NCBI RefSeq assembly: GCF_031179285.1
Contig: NZ_JAPSHY010000001.1
Span: 62,001 to 126,000 of the forward strand
DNA from: Microbacterium sp.
GTDB lineage: Bacteria > Actinomycetota > Actinomycetes > Actinomycetales > Microbacteriaceae
Direction: 5' to 3'
DNA length: 64,000 nucleotides
Position 1 is the first letter of the stretch, and each line of letters starts with the position of its first letter. Made by a program: the position numbers and the translations under genes. This document shows positions 26,134 to 34,503 of the stretch, piece by piece. Below the pieces are notes generated by a model. The model was not told the DNA's origin and did no database searches. It saw nothing but the letters and a program-made list of their open reading frames with translations.

Positions 26134-27525
26134 GTGGAAACCGCAGCCCTCATCGTCGTGCTGGTGATCCTGCTGGCACTCTTCTTCGATTTCACCAACG
26201 GCTTTCACGACACCGCCAACGCGATGGCGACGCCCATCGCGACCGGTGCCCTCAAGCCGAAGACCGCCGTGCTCCTCGCCGCGGTACTGAACCTCGTCGG
26301 AGCCTTCCTGTCGACCGAGGTGGCGAAGACCGTATCGGGCGGCATCGTACGGGAGGACCAGATCAGCCACGGCATCCTGCCTTCGCTGATCTTCGCCGGC
26401 CTCATCGGCGCCATCACCTGGAACATGCTCACCTGGCTTCTCGGGCTTCCCTCCAGCTCTTCGCACGCGCTGTTCGGGGGTCTCATCGGCGCGACGATGG
26501 TCGGCGTCGGCGTGTCGGGCGTGAACTTCTCGGTGGTGCTGTCGAAGGTCATCCTCCCGGCCCTCATCGCTCCTCTGACCGCGGGGATCATCGCCTTCGC
26601 CGCCACGAAACTCGCCTATTCGATCACCCGCAGGTACGACGGCAAGCCGGACGGCCGCGACGGCTTCCGCTGGGGCCAGATCTTCACCTCGTCGCTGGTG
26701 GCTCTCGCCCACGGCACCAACGACGCCCAGAAGACGATGGGTGTCATCACCCTCGCTCTCATCACCGTCGGATGGCAGTCCGGGGCGCACCACGAACCGC
26801 AACTGTGGGTCATCGTGGCGTGTGCCGTGACCATCGCCCTCGGAACGTATCTCGGCGGCTGGCGGATCATCCGCACCCTCGGCAAGGGGCTCACCGAGGT
26901 CAAGCCGGCGCAGGGTTTCGCCGCGGAGAGCTCGACGGCGGCGACCATCCTCGCCTCCAGCGCCCTGGGGTTCGCTCTGTCGACGACCCAGGTCGCTTCG
27001 GGTTCGGTGATCGGTTCCGGCCTCGGTCGCCGCGGCTCCACGGTGCGCTGGCGCACAGCCGGCCGTATCGCCATCGGCTGGTTGCTCACCCTTCCCGCCG
27101 CCGGTGCCGTCGGAGCCCTCGCCGCGCTTCTCGTGGTCTGGCTCGGCAACTGGGGCGTCGCGATCGACGCCGTCCTCGCCCTGGTGGTGATCGTCGGGTT
27201 GTACCTGCGCTCGCGCCGTGACGCCGTCACTCACGCCAACGCGATGAGCGATGTCGCCGAGTCGGGGCTCGCGGTCGAGCTGCCGGACGCACCGCCGCCG
27301 ACGCGCCGTCAGCAGCGCATCGAGCAGGCGAAGGCCGAGGCGAAGGCCAGGGCGCAGGCACGGAAGTCCGCCAAGGACGAGGCGAAGCGGACCAAGGCCG
27401 CGTCGCGATCCTCGTCGAAGTCCTCGTCGAAGGCCGCGTCGGCCGCGTCGAAGTCCACGTCTGCCCCGGGTGCGATCCCGGTCGATCCGCCCTCCGCGGC
27501 GGATGCCAGCGAGGAGTCGAAGTGA
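26134..27525 (+). CDS. pit: Inorganic phosphate transporter, PiT family
   Basis: Proton-driven, low-affinity phosphate (metal-phosphate) symporter. The two inverted halves each carry the family signature: FTNGFHDTANAMATP near the N-terminus and ALAHGTNDAQKTMGV near residue 193. About ten membrane helices are evident up to residue 365. A C-terminal hydrophilic tail of about 90 residues, rich in Ala, Lys and Ser, is an unusual extension and may be cytoplasmic. The start is GTG. The following gene overlaps its stop codon. Confidence 0.93.
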   Translation: METAALIVVLVILLALFFDFTNGFHDTANAMATPIATGALKPKTAVLLAAVLNLVGAFLSTEVAKTVSGGIVREDQISHGILPSLIFAGLIGAITWNMLTWLLGLPSSSSHALFGGLIGATMVGVGVSGVNFSVVLSKVILPALIAPLTAGIIAFAATKLAYSITRRYDGKPDGRDGFRWGQIFTSSLVALAHGTNDAQKTMGVITLALITVGWQSGAHHEPQLWVIVACAVTIALGTYLGGWRIIRTLGKGLTEVKPAQGFAAESSTAATILASSALGFALSTTQVASGSVIGSGLGRRGSTVRWRTAGRIAIGWLLTLPAAGAVGALAALLVVWLGNWGVAIDAVLALVVIVGLYLRSRRDAVTHANAMSDVAESGLAVELPDAPPPTRRQQRIEQAKAEAKARAQARKSAKDEAKRTKAASRSSSKSSSKAASAASKSTSAPGAIPVDPPSAADASEESK

Positions 27526-27854
27526 TGGGAATCAACTGGTTCGCTTTCATCCAGGTCTTCGCCGCGGCGCTCCTCGGCGCCGCCACGATCGTCACGTTCT
27601 ATGCGCTGGGCCTGCGCATGCTGGTGCGCAGTGGCCACGCGCCGGTCGTGAGTCCGGCGGAGTTCACCGATGCGATCACCGTCATCTCCGAGAAGGAGCT
27701 GAAGCGCGCCGCGAAGCAGGCCGCCAAGGCAGCGAAGAAGAGTCCTCTCACCGAGGGCCAGAAGCGGCTCGCGCTGGTCGGCGCCTACGCATGCTTCACG
27801 GTGTGTGCGCTGGCCGTGATCGCGGGGATCCTGATCATCGTCATCGGGCACTGA
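27525..27854 (+). CDS. Small membrane protein coupled to pit
   Basis: A 109-residue protein with an N-terminal membrane helix (about 5-28), a Lys/Ala-rich cytoplasmic middle (about 55-75) and a second helix (about 84-107). The ATG overlaps the pit stop codon (TGATG), so both are translated together. No catalytic motif is visible. Because it is coupled to the transporter, a role as an accessory or regulatory subunit of phosphate uptake is a reasonable inference. Confidence 0.78.
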   Translation: MGINWFAFIQVFAAALLGAATIVTFYALGLRMLVRSGHAPVVSPAEFTDAITVISEKELKRAAKQAAKAAKKSPLTEGQKRLALVGAYACFTVCALAVIAGILIIVIGH

Positions 27855-27919
27855 GCCCGCGTTCGAGGAGCCCGAGTGATCATCGTCCTGGCGGCGGGGC
27901 GTTCGGGTGCCCCGCCGCC

Positions 27920-27925
27920 TAGGCT
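27920..27925 (+). promoter_or_regulatory. -10 hexamer TAGGCT for the phosphodiesterase gene
   Basis: Spacer GATCGC of 6 nt to the ATG at 27932. Confidence 0.62.
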
Positions 27926-27931
27926 GATCGC

Positions 27932-28852
27932 ATGTCCACACCGACGCAGAGACGTTACGTCTTCGGCCGACATGAGCCGGCATCGCACGTGATCATCCAT
28001 GCGAGCGATCCGCATTTCCTCGCGGGAGGCGCTCACCTGGCCGGCCGCTACGACGTCGAATCGAACTTCGCGCGAACCCTCGACGCCATCCGCGCCGTCC
28101 ACGACGCCCCTGCAGCCATCGTGATCACCGGTGACCTCACCGACCTCGGCGAGCCGGAGGCGTATCGACGTCTGCGCGAGGCTGTCGAGCCCGTCGCCGC
28201 CGAGCTGGGGGCGGTCGTGGTGTGGGTGGCCGGCAACCACGACGAGCGGCCGGCCCTGCGAGAGGGTCTGCTGGACCTCCCGCCGACGCTCGAGCCGGTC
28301 ACGGGCGTCTGGGACCTCGACGGGCTGCGGCTGATCGCGCTGGACACGAGCGTGCCGGGCTGGCACCACGGCGATCTGGATGAGGCGCAGCTGAGTTGGC
28401 TGAGTGAGCAGCTCGAGCATCCTGCGCCGCTGGGCACCCTCCTGGCGATGCATCACCCGCCGCTGCCCAGTCACCTGCCGCTGTTCGACATCCTCGAACT
28501 CCAGCACCAGGACGAGCTCGCCGCGGTCATCCGCGGGAGCGACGTCAGAGGGATCCTGGCCGGCCACCTGCACTACTCCTCGAGCGGCACCTTCGCGGGC
28601 GTGCCGGTCAGCGTCGCCTCCGCGACCTGCTACACGATGAACGTGGCGCGGCCGGCCGCTGACGTGAACGGCATGGATGCCGCGCAGTCGTTCCAGCTCG
28701 TCCACGTGCGCCCCGACACGATCACTCACACGGTCGTGCCGGTGACCGACGCCCCGACCGGGGACTACTTCTCGGAGCAGTGGCTCGAGCAGATGGCGTC
28801 TCTCACACCGGCGGAGCGCCTGGACGCCTTCTCCCGAAAACCGCCTCGCTGA
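27932..28852 (+). CDS. Calcineurin-like phosphoesterase (CpdA-like)
   Basis: Binuclear metal phosphodiesterase of the class III cyclic-nucleotide phosphodiesterase group. All metal-site motifs occur in order in 306 residues: D26-P-H28, GDLTD, GNHDE, HHPP and GHLHYS. The C-terminal 60 residues form an extra segment after the fold. Related proteins hydrolyse cAMP or other phosphodiesters; the natural substrate here is unknown. It is monocistronic, with its own leaderless-type promoter. Confidence 0.88.
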   Translation: MSTPTQRRYVFGRHEPASHVIIHASDPHFLAGGAHLAGRYDVESNFARTLDAIRAVHDAPAAIVITGDLTDLGEPEAYRRLREAVEPVAAELGAVVVWVAGNHDERPALREGLLDLPPTLEPVTGVWDLDGLRLIALDTSVPGWHHGDLDEAQLSWLSEQLEHPAPLGTLLAMHHPPLPSHLPLFDILELQHQDELAAVIRGSDVRGILAGHLHYSSSGTFAGVPVSVASATCYTMNVARPAADVNGMDAAQSFQLVHVRPDTITHTVVPVTDAPTGDYFSEQWLEQMASLTPAERLDAFSRKPPR

Positions 28853-28858
28853 GCCGCG

Positions 28859-28864
28859 TAGACT
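28859..28864 (+). promoter_or_regulatory. -10 hexamer TAGACT for aspA
   Basis: Expected start of transcription is near 28871, giving a leader of about 42 nt with an AAGGA ribosome site; unlike many neighbours this gene is leadered. Confidence 0.5.
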
Positions 28865-28912
28865 GGGAGCATCCCCCACGTTCCCACCCGCCACGACCCA
28901 CAAGGATGTGAC

Positions 28913-30373
28913 ATGGCTTCTGCCGCGCCTGCCCCCACCCGAACCGAGACCGATTCGCTCGGAAGCATGGAGGTGCCAGCCGACGCGTACTGGGGCATCC
29001 ACACCGCCCGCGCCGATGCGAACTTCCCGATCACGAAGCGCCCGATCTCGGTGTATCCAGATCTGGTGCGGGGACTCGCTATGGTCAAGCAGGCCAGCGC
29101 CCGCGCGAACCGGGAGATCGGCGTGCTGGACGCCGAGCGCGCCGACCTCATCGACCGGGCCGCGCAGCGCGTCATCGACGGCGAATTCCACGATCAGTTC
29201 ACCGTCGGCGTCATCCAGGGCGGTGCGGGCACCTCGACGAACATGAACGCGAACGAGGTGATCACCAACATCGCGCTCGAGCTCGCCGGGCGGCCCAAGG
29301 GCGACTACTCCTACCTCTCTCCGATCGATCACACCAACCGCAGCCAGTCCACCAACGACGTCTACCCGACGGCCGTGAAGATCGGTCTCTCGCTGAACCT
29401 GCAGTCGCTGCTCGACGAGCTCGATCTGCTCCGCCGCTCTTTCCTCGGCAAGGCCGTCGAGTTCCATGACGTGCTGAAGGTGGGACGCACGCAGTTGCAG
29501 GATGCCGTGCCGATGACCCTCGGGCAGGAGTTCAACGGGTTCGCGTCCACGCTCGGCTACGATCACCAGCGCCTGACCGAGAACGCGTCACTGCTCTTCG
29601 AGATCAACATGGGCGCCACCGCGATCGGCACCGGGATCACCACGCACCCCGACTACGCCAAGGCGGTGCTGCGCCACCTGCGTGAGATCACGGGCCTTGA
29701 CCTCGTGACCGCGAGCGACCTCGTGGAGGCGACCAGCGACACCGGCTCGTTCATGTCCTTCTCGTCGTCGCTCAAGCGCAACGCGATCAAGCTCTCCAAG
29801 ATCTGCAATGACCTGCGCCTGCTCTCCTCGGGCCCGCAGGCCGGATTCGGCGAGATCAACCTGCCCGCGAAGCAGGCCGGCTCCAGCATCATGCCCGGGA
29901 AGGTGAATCCGGTCATCCCGGAGGTCGTCAACCAGGTGGCCTTCGCCGTCGCGGGTGCCGACATGACGGTCACGATGGCGGTCGAGGCCGGGCAGCTGCA
30001 GCTCAACGCCTTCGAACCGGTGATCGCGCACTCGATCTTCCAGTCGATCACCTGGATGCGCCAGGCGATGTGGACGCTGCGCGTCAACTGCGTCGACGGG
30101 ATCACCGCGAACCTCGATCGCCTGGGTGCCATGGTCGGCGCATCGGTCGGCGTCGTGACGGCCCTGACCCCGTTCATCGGCTATGCCGCATCGGCCGCTC
30201 TCGCCAAGACGGCGCTGCTGACGAACCGCAACGTGGCGGACCTCGTCGTCGAAGCAGGGCTGATGTCGCGCGAGGAGGTCGTCAAGCAGCTCTCGCCAGC
30301 GCGCCTGTCGGGGCTCGAGACGGCGACAGCGGCCATTCCGATCATCGCATCCGAAGATCTCATCGAGACGTGA
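28913..30373 (+). CDS. aspA: Aspartate ammonia-lyase
   Basis: Converts aspartate to fumarate and ammonia. It belongs to the fumarase/aspartase superfamily and is assigned to aspartase by the opening YWGIHTARADANFPIT and the signature loop GSSIMPGKVNPVIPEVVNQV, where fumarases read ...NPTQCEAL. Regions 1 to 3 of the superfamily (TSTNMNANEV, THP-type segment and the SS loop) are complete. Length of 486 residues is normal, with a short Ala/Pro-rich N-terminal extension before the fold. Confidence 0.95.
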   Translation: MASAAPAPTRTETDSLGSMEVPADAYWGIHTARADANFPITKRPISVYPDLVRGLAMVKQASARANREIGVLDAERADLIDRAAQRVIDGEFHDQFTVGVIQGGAGTSTNMNANEVITNIALELAGRPKGDYSYLSPIDHTNRSQSTNDVYPTAVKIGLSLNLQSLLDELDLLRRSFLGKAVEFHDVLKVGRTQLQDAVPMTLGQEFNGFASTLGYDHQRLTENASLLFEINMGATAIGTGITTHPDYAKAVLRHLREITGLDLVTASDLVEATSDTGSFMSFSSSLKRNAIKLSKICNDLRLLSSGPQAGFGEINLPAKQAGSSIMPGKVNPVIPEVVNQVAFAVAGADMTVTMAVEAGQLQLNAFEPVIAHSIFQSITWMRQAMWTLRVNCVDGITANLDRLGAMVGASVGVVTALTPFIGYAASAALAKTALLTNRNVADLVVEAGLMSREEVVKQLSPARLSGLETATAAIPIIASEDLIET

Positions 30374-30380
30374 GACCACC

Positions 30381-30416
30381 GACGAGGGCGGGTGCTTCGG
30401 CATCCGCCCTTGTCGT
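30381..30416. terminator. Bidirectional terminator between aspA and the FAH gene
   Basis: GACGAGGGCGGGTGC (30381-30395) pairs with GCATCCGCCCTTGTCGT (30400-30416) with one G-U pair and one bulge. It lies between two convergent genes. Confidence 0.75.
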
Positions 30417-30448
30417 ATGACGACGGCAGCCGGCGAGGTGCGATCGCG

Positions 30449-31318
30449 TCAGCCGGTGATGCGGCAGTGCGTGGTCAACTCGCCGAGCCCGTCGATCCCG
30501 ACCGTGACGGTGGATCGATCGCGCAGGAAGATCTGCGGGTCGCGGGAGTATCCGGCGCCGCCCGGGCTTCCCGTGGAGATGAGGGTTCCCGGCAGCAGCG
30601 TCAGCGACTGCGAGAGGTGCGCGATCAGGGTCGCAACGGAGCGGACCATCTGGCCGGTGGATGCGTCCTGCACGGTGCGACCATCCACGACGGTCCAGAT
30701 GTGCAGATCCTGCGGGTCGGGCACCTCATCGGCGGTGACGGCGAACGGACCGGTCGGCGTGAAGCCATCGAACGACTTGCAGCGAGACCACTGCGCCTCG
30801 GCGAACTGGATGTCGCGCGCGGTGATGTCGTTGACGACGGTGTATCCCCAGACATGCGCGAGAGCATCGTCGGCCGACACATCCTTCGCCGGAGCTCCGA
30901 TGAGCACCCCCAACTCGGCTTCGTAGTCGACGGACTCGCTGAGCGAACGCGGCCATGAGGTCGTCTGCTCGTGCCCGGTGAGCGAGTTCGGCCACAGGGT
31001 GAACACCGTGGGCGCGCTGTCGGTCTTCAGACCGAGCTCGCTGGAGTGCGCCGCGTAGTTCAGCCCGACGGCGAGGACCGCGGGGGGACCGATCACCGCA
31101 GAGGCGTAGCCGAAATCGCCGAGCGGATGCCGGGCCGCGCCGCTCGAGGGCAGAGCGCTGCGAATGGCGTCGAGCGTCGCCGTGCCCCCTTCGATGAGCT
31201 CCTGCAGGGTGGCAGGAGCGTCGGACAGGAGATCGGAGACGAGGATGGCGTCGGCGTCTTCCACCACCGCGAGAGCGGGACGTGGCGAATCGGCACGGCG
31301 CAGATGAGCGAACCGCAT
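30449..31318 (-). CDS. Fumarylacetoacetate hydrolase family protein
   Basis: Metal-dependent hydrolase/decarboxylase fold used in the breakdown of aromatic compounds (fumarylpyruvate, fumarylacetoacetate or 2-oxo acid substrates). The 289 residues contain GLNYAAHSSELG, the metal-binding VDYEAELGVLIG, the NDITARDIQ segment and the KSFDGFTPTGPF motif. No other aromatic catabolism genes are next to it, so the substrate is unassigned. The ATG fits the leaderless hexamer upstream. Confidence 0.9.
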   Translation of the reverse strand: MRFAHLRRADSPRPALAVVEDADAILVSDLLSDAPATLQELIEGGTATLDAIRSALPSSGAARHPLGDFGYASAVIGPPAVLAVGLNYAAHSSELGLKTDSAPTVFTLWPNSLTGHEQTTSWPRSLSESVDYEAELGVLIGAPAKDVSADDALAHVWGYTVVNDITARDIQFAEAQWSRCKSFDGFTPTGPFAVTADEVPDPQDLHIWTVVDGRTVQDASTGQMVRSVATLIAHLSQSLTLLPGTLISTGSPGGAGYSRDPQIFLRDRSTVTVGIDGLGELTTHCRITG

Positions 31319-31324
31319 GCCTCT

Positions 31325-31330
31325 ACGCTA
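31325..31330 (-). promoter_or_regulatory. -10 hexamer TAGCGT for the FAH-family gene
   Basis: It ends 6 nt before the ATG at 31318. Confidence 0.62.
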
Positions 31331-31394
31331 CCCGCTGGCGCATTCGACGTGCCTGGAGGATGTCGCCAGAGCACGGCGACCGGGCTTGTGCCCA

Positions 31395-31400
31395 TATGCT
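31395..31400 (+). promoter_or_regulatory. -10 hexamer TATGCT for the PrsW-like gene
   Basis: Spacer TTGGCT of 6 nt to the ATG at 31407. Confidence 0.62.
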
Positions 31401-31406
31401 TTGGCT

Positions 31407-32705
31407 ATGAGTTCCGGAGGACCGTTCCCGCCGCAGCAGCCTTCGCCCTACACGCCGCCGCCTGCGCAGCAACCCGCTTCCGAGTACTCGGCGCAGCAGT
31501 ACGCGCAGTCGCGCTACACGCCGCCGCAGTTCTCGCAGCAGCCGGCGTACGCCTCGGCGCTCGCGCAGCCGGCGCACTACGCGCCGCCGGCGCCCGTGGC
31601 CCCGTCGCCGGCTCCGTCGCTTCCGAGCCTGCCGGTTCCCGCGAAGAAGGGCAGGACCGTCTCGATCTGGCTGTTCGGGATTCTCGGGTTCCTCCTGCTG
31701 GGGCTGATCGGATACTTCGTGTGGGCGCTCGGCGCCGTGGCGTCCGGCGTCGGGATGGCGCTCGCTCTCATCCCGCTGGCCATCGTCTTCCTCGGCGTGC
31801 GGCTGATCGATCGATGGGAGCCGGAGCCGAAGCGCATCGTCTTCTTCGCGATCGCCTGGGGTGCGATCGCCGCGATCGGCCTGACGTTGCTCGTCGATCT
31901 GGGGCTCACGCTGCTCGTCGGCTTCCGGGACGACGCGATGACCGCCGTGATTCAGGCGCCGATCGTCGAGGAGTTCTGGAAGGGCCTGGGCGTCTTCGTG
32001 ATCTATCTCACGGCGCGGCGGGCGTTCGACGGTCCGGTCGACGGCGTCGTCTACGGCGCACTCGTGGGTGCCGGGTTCGCGTTCACCGAGAACATCCAGT
32101 ACTTCGCCATCAGCCTGATCGAAGGCGGCGGCGAACAGCTGACCGTCACCTTCATCCTGCGTGGCCTGCTCTCGCCGTTCGCCCACACCATGTTCACCGC
32201 ATTGACGGGTTTCGCGATCGGCCTGGCCGCGCGACGTCATGCCGGCGCGGGTGGCGCACTCGGAGCGGGCCTGGTCGGCATGCTCGGCGCCATCCTGCTG
32301 CACGGTTTCTGGAACGGCTCTGCGACGTTCGCCGACTTCTTCGGTCTCTACTTCACCCTTCAGGTGCCCCTGTTCATCGGGTTCATCATCGCGGTCATCG
32401 CCCTTCGGCGTGAGGAGGCCCGCGTGACGCGACTGCGCCTGGGCGACTATGCCGCCGCCGGCTGGTTCACCCCTGAGGAGGTGACGATGCTCGCCACACC
32501 TGCCGGTCGGAAGACGGGGCTGCGGTGGGCTGCGTCTCTGCGCGGGGATCGCCGGCCGTTGATGCGCGAGTTCATCCGCGACTCGACGGCTCTCGCAGCG
32601 GTGCGCCAGCGGGCCATGACCGGTCGTGATCCCCTCGCTGCAGAAGACGAGCGCGCGTTGCTCATACGTACGCGGGCGACCAGGGCGGCGCTGCTGGCGT
32701 ATTGA
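31407..32705 (+). CDS. PrsW-family intramembrane metalloprotease
   Basis: Member of the PrsW/CPBP-like membrane protease group; Bacillus PrsW cuts the anti-sigma factor RsiW. The 432 residues have a Pro/Gln/Tyr-rich cytoplasmic N-terminus of about 75 residues, then eight or so membrane helices with the conserved E188-E189 (PIVEEFWKG), the ENIQYF segment, H in FAHTMFTA and the LHGFWN motif, which together form the proposed metal site. The C-terminal 90 residues are soluble. No sigma or anti-sigma gene is nearby, so the substrate is unknown. Confidence 0.87.
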   Translation: MSSGGPFPPQQPSPYTPPPAQQPASEYSAQQYAQSRYTPPQFSQQPAYASALAQPAHYAPPAPVAPSPAPSLPSLPVPAKKGRTVSIWLFGILGFLLLGLIGYFVWALGAVASGVGMALALIPLAIVFLGVRLIDRWEPEPKRIVFFAIAWGAIAAIGLTLLVDLGLTLLVGFRDDAMTAVIQAPIVEEFWKGLGVFVIYLTARRAFDGPVDGVVYGALVGAGFAFTENIQYFAISLIEGGGEQLTVTFILRGLLSPFAHTMFTALTGFAIGLAARRHAGAGGALGAGLVGMLGAILLHGFWNGSATFADFFGLYFTLQVPLFIGFIIAVIALRREEARVTRLRLGDYAAAGWFTPEEVTMLATPAGRKTGLRWAASLRGDRRPLMREFIRDSTALAAVRQRAMTGRDPLAAEDERALLIRTRATRAALLAY

Positions 32706-32731
32706 TGGGGCGGAAGCTCCCCGTGCCAAGA

Positions 32732-32780
32732 CTCAGCGCCCGGTGCTGCGGCGATGCCTGCATGTCTACCGGGCGCTGAG
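32732..32780. terminator. Long perfect hairpin after the PrsW-like gene
   Basis: CTCAGCGCCCGGT (32732-32744) and ACCGGGCGCTGAG (32768-32780) form a perfect 13-bp stem with a 23-nt loop between two convergent genes. It probably ends transcription from both sides, though neither side has a clear T-run. Confidence 0.65.
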
Positions 32781-32818
32781 TTGATCTGTAATCAGGGTGC
32801 ACCCGGCAGAACCGCGTG

Positions 32819-33550
32819 TCAAGAGTGTCTTGAGCGGTCTGCGACGACGTCCTCGACGATGACGTCGAGGGCTACCCCCTCGCACGCGACTCGGGGGAGC
32901 GAGGCCAGCCGGCTGCCGCGGACGGAGTCGCCCGTCGCACACCGCGGGTCCGTCGACACCACGACGCGCCCGACGCCGTTGGTCAATGTCACCTCGTGTC
33001 CGAGGGCGGTGAAGCGCGGAGTCAGTTCGCGCTCGACGGCCGCGACCAGCAGGTCGAGGCCGGCGACCCCGATGCGCGTGCCGTCGACTTCGGCCGGGGC
33101 GGCGATGGTGATGGTGTACTCGTCGCTGCAGAGGTAGTCGACGTAGGGCCCGGCGACATGAGGGTCGCCCGTCGACATCGGCACCCGGTACCACTCCAAG
33201 GCGCTGTAGTCGATGTTCTCCTTGTTCACCGACTGCGAGGCGAGGACGAGCTGCCTGCGGTCTTCTCCCTGCCACCAGGCGAGGTGGCTGTGCGCGTCAG
33301 CGAGGAGATCGATGGCCGCGATGAAGCCGGCGCCGTAGACGGGAACGCCGGGAAGATCGAGCGTCTCGAGAGCATACGGGCGCACGAGGGCGTCGATCTT
33401 CGCCCTGGTGAGCGGGCCGCTGCGCTCGGCGGCGGCGACCTGCTCTCCAAGAGGGGTGACCCAGCCGAGCAGCGCCCGGATGGGTGACGAGAAGTAGTCC
33501 CTGACGATCGTGGCTGCGGCCTCGATCGCGGTCGTGGTGTCAGTGCTCAT
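32819..33550 (-). CDS. Soluble cache-domain protein
   Basis: A 243-residue protein whose sequence follows the extracellular sensor domain called cache: the ALEWYRVP and GPYVDYLCSDEYTITIAAPAEVDG segments and the closing IGVAGLDLLVAAVE. Unlike most cache proteins it has no signal peptide or membrane helix and no output domain, so it should be a free cytoplasmic ligand-binding protein. It follows the GntR gene by 38 nt on the same strand and stands opposite the ABC transporter, so it may bind the transported ligand and help the regulator. That role is inferred from context only. Confidence 0.75.
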   Translation of the reverse strand: MSTDTTTAIEAAATIVRDYFSSPIRALLGWVTPLGEQVAAAERSGPLTRAKIDALVRPYALETLDLPGVPVYGAGFIAAIDLLADAHSHLAWWQGEDRRQLVLASQSVNKENIDYSALEWYRVPMSTGDPHVAGPYVDYLCSDEYTITIAAPAEVDGTRIGVAGLDLLVAAVERELTPRFTALGHEVTLTNGVGRVVVSTDPRCATGDSVRGSRLASLPRVACEGVALDVIVEDVVADRSRHS

Positions 33551-33588
33551 CGCGTCCTCCTGTGCACGTCGATGGTGGGCATGTGTTC

Positions 33589-34386
33589 TCAGCCGATCCG
33601 CGATTGGAGCTGGATGAGAGCGTCGATGGTCTCAGCGACCATCCGTTCGGTGCGCTCGCCGGCGGCATCGGCGTCGGCCGCCTCGACCGCGTCGATGACG
33701 GCGATCAGATGCGCACCCTGGCGGCGGCGGTCGTCACGATCGTGTGCGACGAGCCGCAGGTACGGTGATAACTCGGCCTGCAGCTTCATCTGCTCGCGGG
33801 TCAGCCGCGCGGACTGGCTCAGCGCGACGAGCTCGATCTGCACGTCATCGAGCAATCGCCGCTGCAGCTCCGCGTCGAGATCCTCCAGCCGTTCCATGCG
33901 GCGGCGAACCTGCTGGGCTTCCGATGGGTCGGCGCGCCGCGCGGCCAGGCGCACGCACGCGCCGGTGATGGCCGCATAGTGCGCGCCGAGATCGCGCAGC
34001 GCCAGCCGGGACGAGGTGCGCACCGCCTCCCGGGCGAACGACAGCGGGTCGGCATGTTCGGCGACGAAGCTGCCACCGTTGCGCCCCCGCCTGGTGACCA
34101 CGAGGCCTCGGCCGCGCAGGGCGAGCAGTGCCTCGCGAACGGTGACGGGAGCGACGCCGAGGCTCCTCGAGAGATCGGACTCGGAGGGGAGGCGTTCGCC
34201 GGCGCGAAGGTGGCCCCGGGTGATCGCGTCCACCAGTCGGCGTTCGACCAGTTCTGCTCGACCTTCGTCACCGATGGGCTGGAACAGCGCACCCTGCAGC
34301 CGGTGCGGATGCTGGGTCGCCATGGGGGAGGAGAGGGCGCGCTCTTCGGAATCCTGTGCCGGGGTCGGCGTCGACAGCGATTCCAT
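33589..34386 (-). CDS. GntR-family regulator, FadR/FCD type
   Basis: Transcription factor of 265 residues. The winged helix-turn-helix (about 40-105) reads RLVDAITRGHLRAGERLPSE, then SDLSRSLGVAPVTVREALLALRGRGLV, followed by a helical C-terminal effector domain of FCD type. The ATG at 34386 is chosen as the first Met before the conserved DNA-binding domain; the frame stays open far upstream but only as antisense to other genes. It diverges from the ABC transporter operon and probably controls it and itself. Confidence 0.88.
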   Translation of the reverse strand: MESLSTPTPAQDSEERALSSPMATQHPHRLQGALFQPIGDEGRAELVERRLVDAITRGHLRAGERLPSESDLSRSLGVAPVTVREALLALRGRGLVVTRRGRNGGSFVAEHADPLSFAREAVRTSSRLALRDLGAHYAAITGACVRLAARRADPSEAQQVRRRMERLEDLDAELQRRLLDDVQIELVALSQSARLTREQMKLQAELSPYLRLVAHDRDDRRRQGAHLIAVIDAVEAADADAAGERTERMVAETIDALIQLQSRIG

Positions 34387-34503
34387 TCTGTGATTCTCCA
34401 CCCTCGGCGAGGAACGCGGCAAAACTCGCACTTGAAATATTACATCTGAGTTTATATGTTTAGTCCATTCTTTCCAGATCGACGATGACCAGAGGAGAGC
34501 GCG
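34387..34503. promoter_or_regulatory. AT-rich divergent control region of the transporter locus
   Basis: The stretch about 34430-34475 is the most AT-rich in this part of the window and contains AATATTACATCTGAGTTTAT. It lies between the GntR gene and the ABC ATPase gene and most likely holds both promoters and the GntR operator. The ATPase gene has AGAGGAGAG as ribosome site. Confidence 0.6.
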
